A DNA stretch of 64,000 nucleotides from Litoribaculum gwangyangense. GTDB taxonomy: Bacteria; Bacteroidota; Bacteroidia; Flavobacteriales; Flavobacteriaceae. Positions within the stretch are counted from its first letter, which is position 1; each line of letters begins with the position of its first letter. The position numbers and the translations under genes were made by a program. Location: NCBI RefSeq assembly GCF_039543505.1, contig NZ_BAABJW010000001.1:248001-312000 (forward strand). The letters run 5' to 3'. The notes under the pieces were generated by a model, which worked only from the letters and a program-made list of their open reading frames with translations, was not told the origin of the DNA and did no database searches. Of this stretch, positions 61,914-64,000 are shown piece after piece.

Positions 61914-62492
61914 ATGAGAACAACAAAAAAATTATTTCTTGTTTTTGCCAGCATAAGCCTATTTTATTCATGTAAGAACAAGAACCAAGGTGCCCCACAG
62001 GTAGATACGTCTACAAATATGAGTGAACAATCAAATGAAAATACCGGACAAGCATTTATTGAGGATGATGAAGCCACCCCTAATTGTTTACAGATAGCAA
62101 TTGGGTCTCCAGACCATAAAACTCTTGTAGCTGCCGTACAAGCTGCACAAGTGGAAAATGCGTTGGTAAATGTTGGCCCTCTTACTGTATTTGCTCCAAC
62201 AGATGCAGCTTTCGCTGCTTTACCAGAGGGCACCGTTGAAAATCTCATTAAACCAGAAAACAAAGAGGTTTTGGCCAATATCTTAAAATATCATGTAACT
62301 CCGGGAAATTTAAGCACCACCATTTTAACTAAGCTTCCTAAGTTAGGTCAAGCAAATAATCAATATGTTAATGTTGAAGTAATTGATGGTAAACCTGTAA
62401 TAGGTGGGGCCAATATTATTGCTAGTGTGAAAGCTGGAAATGGAATTGTACATGTCATAGATAAGGTATTATTACCTCCATCTGAAGAATAA
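61914..62492 (+). CDS. Fasciclin (FAS1) domain lipoprotein
   Basis: 192 residues. A lipoprotein-type signal ends at Cys 20 (FASISLFYSCKNKNQG). A low-complexity linker precedes a FAS1 domain (about 60-190) with the two usual motifs, LTVFAPTDAAFAAL (H1-like) and NILKYHVTPGNLS, plus the VHVIDKVLLPP end. FAS1 domains mediate adhesion or protein binding. A fasciclin protein between cytochrome c and nosZ is not a standard nos component, though it could position the donor near NosZ; that is inference. Confidence 0.9.
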   Translation: MRTTKKLFLVFASISLFYSCKNKNQGAPQVDTSTNMSEQSNENTGQAFIEDDEATPNCLQIAIGSPDHKTLVAAVQAAQVENALVNVGPLTVFAPTDAAFAALPEGTVENLIKPENKEVLANILKYHVTPGNLSTTILTKLPKLGQANNQYVNVEVIDGKPVIGGANIIASVKAGNGIVHVIDKVLLPPSEE

Positions 62493-62519
62493 AAAACACT
62501 AATCTAATATAATTTAACA

Positions 62520-64000
62520 ATGAAGAATTTATTAAAATCAACTCTTGCAATTGTAGCTGTTCTTGTAGCATTTACAAGTTGTAATAATGGAGCAAAATCA
62601 GGAAAAAATTCTGGCGCTCTGGCAAATAATGTTGCCGAAAAAGTATATGTAGCACCAGGAGAGCATGACGAGTTTTATGCTTTTATATCTGGTGGATTTA
62701 GTGGACAGTTATCTGTTTACGGATTACCATCAGGACGTTTATTTAAAGTGATTCCAGTGTTTTCACAAGACGCTGAAAAAGCTTATGGTTATAATGAAGA
62801 AACAAAACCAATGTTAAATACTTCTCATGGTTTTGTGCCGTGGGACGACGCTCACCATCCAGATATTTCACAAACAAATGGAGTAATTGATGGTCGTTGG
62901 GTATTTATTAATGGTAACAATACGCCGCGTATTGCAAAAATTGATTTATCAACATTTGAAACTACAGAAATCATTGAGATTCCTAATAGTGCTGGTAACC
63001 ATAGTTCATCTTTTGTGACTGAAAATACGGAGTATGTTGTAGCTGGAACACGTTTTTCTGTTCCTATTCCTCAAAAAGATATGCCAATTAAGGATTACAA
63101 AGGAAATTTTAAAGGATCATTAACCTTTATTACTGTCGATCCAGAACATGGAAATATGGATATTAAATTCCAATTAATCATGCCAGGATTTGATTATGAT
63201 TTATCACATCCAGGTCGTGGAAAATCTCATGGTTGGTTCTTCTTCTCAACGTACAACACTGAAGAAGCAAGCACACTTATGGAAGTCAATGCCTCTCAAA
63301 ATGATAAAGATTTTATTGCTGCTGTAAACTGGAAGAAAATTGAAGAATATGTGAACAATGGAGGAGGAACAATGATGCCAACTAATTATGCACATAATGT
63401 GAATGATGAAAATACACACATGGCAACTTCTACCATGAAAAAAGAAGTACTTACAGTGAATCCGTTGGACGTTCCTGGAGCAGTTTATTTAATGCCAACT
63501 CCAAAATCACCACATGGTTGTGATGTGGACCCAACAGGTGAATATATTGTAGGTAGTGGAAAGCTTTCTGCTAACTTAACAGTTCACTCATTTACAAAAA
63601 TGTTGGCTGCCATTGAAAATGAAAGTTTTGCAGGTGATGCTTATGGTATTCCAATTATTGAGTTTGAAGCTTCATTAGCTGGTGTTGTAGAACAACCAGG
63701 TTTAGGGCCTTTACATACTGAGTTTGATGACAAAGGAAATGCATATACCACATTCTTTATTTCATCAGAAGTGGTTAAATGGAAAGTTGGTACTTGGGAA
63801 GTTTTAGACAGACAACCATGTTACTATTCAGTTGGTCACCTAATGATTCCTGGAGGTAACTCACAAAAACCATTTGGTAAATATGTGGTAGCAATGAATA
63901 AGATCACAAAAGATCGTTATTTACCAACAGGTCCAGAGGTTACACAATCTGCACAGTTATATGATATTTCTGGCGATAAAATGGAATTGTTGTTGGATTT
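62520..64000 (+). CDS. nosZ: Nitrous-oxide reductase NosZ, clade II (Sec/lipoprotein type), 3' end outside window
   Basis: ATG at 62520, open to the window edge (about 493 residues). The N-terminus has a Sec lipoprotein signal (MKNLLKSTLAIVAVLVAFTS, Cys at about 21) rather than a Tat signal, the hallmark of clade II NosZ. The propeller domain shows histidines fit for the CuZ cluster, including VPWDDAHHPDIS (His 112, 113), AGNHSSS (161), PKSPHGCDVDPTG (332) and GPLHTEFDDKGNAY (399). The C-terminal CuA domain would lie beyond 64000. Reduces N2O to N2 in the periplasm. Other nos genes should follow. Confidence 0.95.
   Translation, partial: MKNLLKSTLAIVAVLVAFTSCNNGAKSGKNSGALANNVAEKVYVAPGEHDEFYAFISGGFSGQLSVYGLPSGRLFKVIPVFSQDAEKAYGYNEETKPMLNTSHGFVPWDDAHHPDISQTNGVIDGRWVFINGNNTPRIAKIDLSTFETTEIIEIPNSAGNHSSSFVTENTEYVVAGTRFSVPIPQKDMPIKDYKGNFKGSLTFITVDPEHGNMDIKFQLIMPGFDYDLSHPGRGKSHGWFFFSTYNTEEASTLMEVNASQNDKDFIAAVNWKKIEEYVNNGGGTMMPTNYAHNVNDENTHMATSTMKKEVLTVNPLDVPGAVYLMPTPKSPHGCDVDPTGEYIVGSGKLSANLTVHSFTKMLAAIENESFAGDAYGIPIIEFEASLAGVVEQPGLGPLHTEFDDKGNAYTTFFISSEVVKWKVGTWEVLDRQPCYYSVGHLMIPGGNSQKPFGKYVVAMNKITKDRYLPTGPEVTQSAQLYDISGDKMELLLD

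Noticed and set aside
1..64000. Mobile elements or recent horizontal islands
   Set aside because: No transposase, integrase, phage gene, terminal inverted repeats or abrupt base-composition shift was noticed; tRNA genes at 27743 and 52578 are not flanked by integration features.

Overview
The window is low-GC DNA from a member of the Bacteroidota, almost certainly family Flavobacteriaceae. The evidence is a type IX secretion (T9SS) adhesin/SprF/OmpA gene trio, an alternative complex III plus cytochrome oxidase operon, an infB-nusA-rimP cluster and an ExbB/ExbD cluster of flavobacterial type. Genes lack strong Shine-Dalgarno sites, and promoters follow the Bacteroidota pattern TTTG-N19-TAnnTTTG; two full matches stand before rplM and rpoN. 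Nearly all of the window is core chromosome. I saw no insertion sequence, prophage or CRISPR array.

Layout: 1-1910 (-) an ABC exporter, its permease cut by the window edge. 2070-9685 (-) a T9SS trio: OmpA/PD40 protein, PorP/SprF protein and a 1574-residue repetitive protein with a gliding-motility C-terminal sorting domain. 9879-21510 (-) an eight-gene respiratory operon, actABCDEF-coxBA. 21681-22079 (+) a SPOR protein. 22137-26585 (-) rimP-nusA-infB. 26806-27630 (+) a universal stress protein, then tRNA-Gln (-). 27967-31957 (+) a DUF2723 GT-C-like protein and a polysaccharide deacetylase. 31954-33539 (-) a cysteine-less thioredoxin and a metallophosphoesterase. 33706-41962 (+) polA, threonylcarbamoyl-AMP synthase, rplM-rpsI, rpsB, tsf, pyrH and frr. 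42017-49369 (+) an outer-membrane barrel, an MMPL transporter, asnS, rpoN and a PAP2-like protein. 49364-52503 (-) a barrel protein and an exbB/exbD cluster, followed by tRNA-Ser (-). 52740-54542 (-) asparaginase and a TatD nuclease. 54599-56099 (+) a retropepsin-like protein, an orphan LuxR-type response regulator, two duplicated regulatory units and a 33-residue membrane peptide. 56176-60164 (-) sucAB. 60324-60854 (+) a small barrel protein. 60856-61287 (-) an Rrf2 regulator. 61403-64000 (+) the start of a clade II nitrous-oxide reductase cluster: cytochrome c, fasciclin lipoprotein and nosZ, the last cut by the window edge.

How the genes work together: the ACIII-aa3 operon carries electrons from menaquinol to oxygen, sucAB feeds the TCA cycle, and the nos genes add an N2O-reducing branch controlled from a compact divergent promoter with a perfect dyad placed about equally far from both start regions. 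rplM-rpsI, rpsB, tsf, pyrH, frr, infB, nusA and rimP are translation and transcription genes. Two of their junctions (the rimP leader and rpsB/tsf) carry terminator-like hairpins just before start codons, which suggests attenuation.

The least explained part is 55697-56099. Directly after a LuxR-type response regulator gene, the same 16-bp palindrome occurs twice, 143 bp apart. Each copy is followed at identical spacing by a -7-like box and a shared 7-mer, and then by a strong hairpin. The first unit has no obvious ORF (candidate small RNA); the second leads into the 33-residue single-helix peptide. I infer a small response-regulator-controlled system that I cannot match to a described one.
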